Assembly (NCBI GenBank): GCA_964391675.1
Contig: CAYMMX010000006.1
Location: 37,827-101,826, forward strand
From: CAYMMX01 sp964391675
Lineage (GTDB): Bacteria > Cyanobacteriota > Vampirovibrionia > Gastranaerophilales > Gastranaerophilaceae
DNA: 64,000 nucleotides
Direction of reading: 5' to 3'
Below are positions 63,263 to 64,000 of the stretch, piece after piece. A model generated the notes under the pieces. It saw nothing but the letters and a program-made list of their open reading frames with translations, had not been told where the DNA came from and made no database searches. The stretch's first letter is position 1. Each line of letters opens with the position of its first letter. The translations under genes and the position numbers were made by a program.

Positions 63263-63505
63263 ATGGCTATTGGCGCAGAAGATTATATTGATCAACTACT
63301 GGTAAAAAAATATTCACAAATGAAAGTAGATAACCATGATTCGGTTGATTCAATGGTTCGTCCTGAGGAAATGCTTAAGGCAATGAATGACTATGCATCG
63401 GTCAGAAGAAATATGTTTGCTTTAAATCAAAAATTAACAATGGCCTGTTATGCTATTAATGCTATTAATGCCCAATATAGGCGGGGCGCCAATTTAGAAA
63501 CATAA
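63263..63505 (+). CDS. Small helical protein, paralogue 1 of a tandem pair
   Basis: 80 residues with strong TAGGAGGAAA site. Contains DYIDQLLVKKYSQ, VDNH, and LNQKLTMACYAINAINAQY. No signal peptide or membrane segment; predicted all helical. About 44 of 80 positions match its neighbour at 63691 (counted by eye). Two small tandem proteins with duplicated promoters suggest high or special-condition expression. Function unknown; size and helicity recall small type III/ESX-type exported proteins, but no family motif supports that. Confidence 0.65.
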   Translation: MAIGAEDYIDQLLVKKYSQMKVDNHDSVDSMVRPEEMLKAMNDYASVRRNMFALNQKLTMACYAINAINAQYRRGANLET

Positions 63506-63543
63506 AATAAATTAATAAATAAAAACTCTCTATAATTGTATTA

Positions 63544-63570
63544 AAACAACACTCTTGAGGGGTGTTGTTT
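63544..63570 (+). terminator. Terminator after small paralogue 1
   Basis: AAACAACACTC / GGGTGTTGTTT stem (one wobble) with short loop; the T-run is weak, so it may act as an attenuator. Confidence 0.6.
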
Positions 63571-63620
63571 ACATTTCTTAATATCTACTGTAAGAAAAAG
63601 CAATTTATTATTCAGTATAT

Positions 63621-63648
63621 ACTTTATATATACATAAGGGATATTTAA
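63621..63648 (+). promoter_or_regulatory. Shared AT-rich promoter-like element, copy 2
   Basis: ACTTTATATATACATAAGGG then ATATTTAA. It differs from copy 1 by a two-base insertion (CA). It lies 42 bases before the ATG at 63691. Confidence 0.6.
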
Positions 63649-63690
63649 GAGATTACACAGGGATTTACATTTTTACAGGGGGAATACATT

Positions 63691-63966
63691 ATGGCAGTTG
63701 GAGCTTTCGATTATTTAGATCAGTTACTAGTTGAAAAATACTCAAATTCTAGAGTTGATAATCACGAAGTTATTGAATCTGTTGTTTCTCCTAACAAAAT
63801 GCTTTCTTCTATGAATGAATTCTCTTCTATGAGTAAAAATATGTTCACTTTAAACCAACAATTAACAGCTGCTTGTTCTGCTCTTAATTCTATTAACGCT
63901 CAATACAAAAAAGCTGTTACGATGGAAGATCTTTACGATATGGAATGTGGTTCCATCCCTGCTTAA
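63691..63966 (+). CDS. Small helical protein, paralogue 2 of a tandem pair
   Basis: 91 residues after CAGGGGGAAT. It shares DYLDQLLVEKYS, VDNH, MLSSMN, LNQQLTAAC and NSINAQYKK with paralogue 1 and has a 12-residue acidic tail (MEDLYDMECGSIPA). No membrane segment. The window ends 34 bases later, so a third copy cannot be excluded. Confidence 0.65.
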   Translation: MAVGAFDYLDQLLVEKYSNSRVDNHEVIESVVSPNKMLSSMNEFSSMSKNMFTLNQQLTAACSALNSINAQYKKAVTMEDLYDMECGSIPA

Positions 63967-64000
63967 TTCACTTTTCTCAAATTTGTAATTCTTATCTTTA

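Noticed and set aside
1..64000. CRISPR arrays, insertion sequences, rRNA or tRNA genes
   Set aside because: No regularly spaced repeats, transposase motifs or structural RNA signatures were noticed when reading both strands; tRNAs could still be missed by eye.

Overview
The window is about 64 kb of very AT-rich DNA (roughly 30% G+C by eye) from a bacterial chromosome. It carries core genes: proS, gmk, coaBC, speE, deoC, anmK and a murF-mraY-murD-ftsW-murG-folC run. It also has an flhB plus FliA-type sigma factor pair, chemotaxis genes, polymer-linked glycosyltransferases and several short lineage-specific proteins. This mix best fits the gut lineage Vampirovibrionia/'Melainabacteria' (Gastranaerophilales-like). 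That placement is inference from gene content, because no rRNA or tRNA gene was recognised.

Layout. Bases 1-5224 hold envelope and glycan genes: a GT8-type transferase cut by the left edge, family-4 uracil-DNA glycosylase, a GT35 phosphorylase lacking its PLP lysine, a GT9 heptosyltransferase-like gene and a radical SAM protein. A single-chain type IIG restriction-modification enzyme (5431-7881) is divergent from comM (8018-9574). From 10330 to 20924 lies a compact podovirus-type head and packaging cluster: HTH regulator, amidase, gp10-like neck protein, capsid, LL-H-type holin, scaffold, head-tail adaptor, small terminase, portal, large terminase and a second small membrane protein. No integrase, repressor, replication, tail-fibre or ejection gene is seen. 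The cluster sits between the housekeeping genes comM and speE and is punctuated by strong stem-loops.

20.9-28.5 kb is housekeeping (speE-HIT, nitroreductase, a Cys-His-Asp hydrolase-like protein, proS, then gmk-coaBC-nif3 and an exported protein). 28.5-35.7 kb is a tandem array of four paralogous multi-membrane GT39-like glycosyltransferases behind one near-consensus promoter. Then come sigma factor-flhB-deoC, an exported phosphoesterase, an ArnT-like transferase, ferredoxin, a diverged PurD-like ATP-grasp protein, anmK, a cobO-type adenosyltransferase, a CHASE2-GGDEF protein, a cobalamin-type radical SAM protein, cheW-mcp, and a GH35 galactosidase with a small beta-rich partner. The right end is the peptidoglycan operon followed by two paralogous 80-91-residue helical proteins. 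Each of these has the same unusual AT-rich promoter-like element upstream.

Themes. (1) The phage-derived cluster looks retained as a particle-making module (gene-transfer-agent-like hypothesis) rather than a complete prophage. (2) Several genes have a -10 hexamer ending only 6-8 bases before the ATG and no ribosome-binding site, suggesting leaderless transcripts. (3) Several enzymes carry a changed signature residue: GT35 K to S, FlhB NPTH to NPIH, and PurD-like motifs altered.
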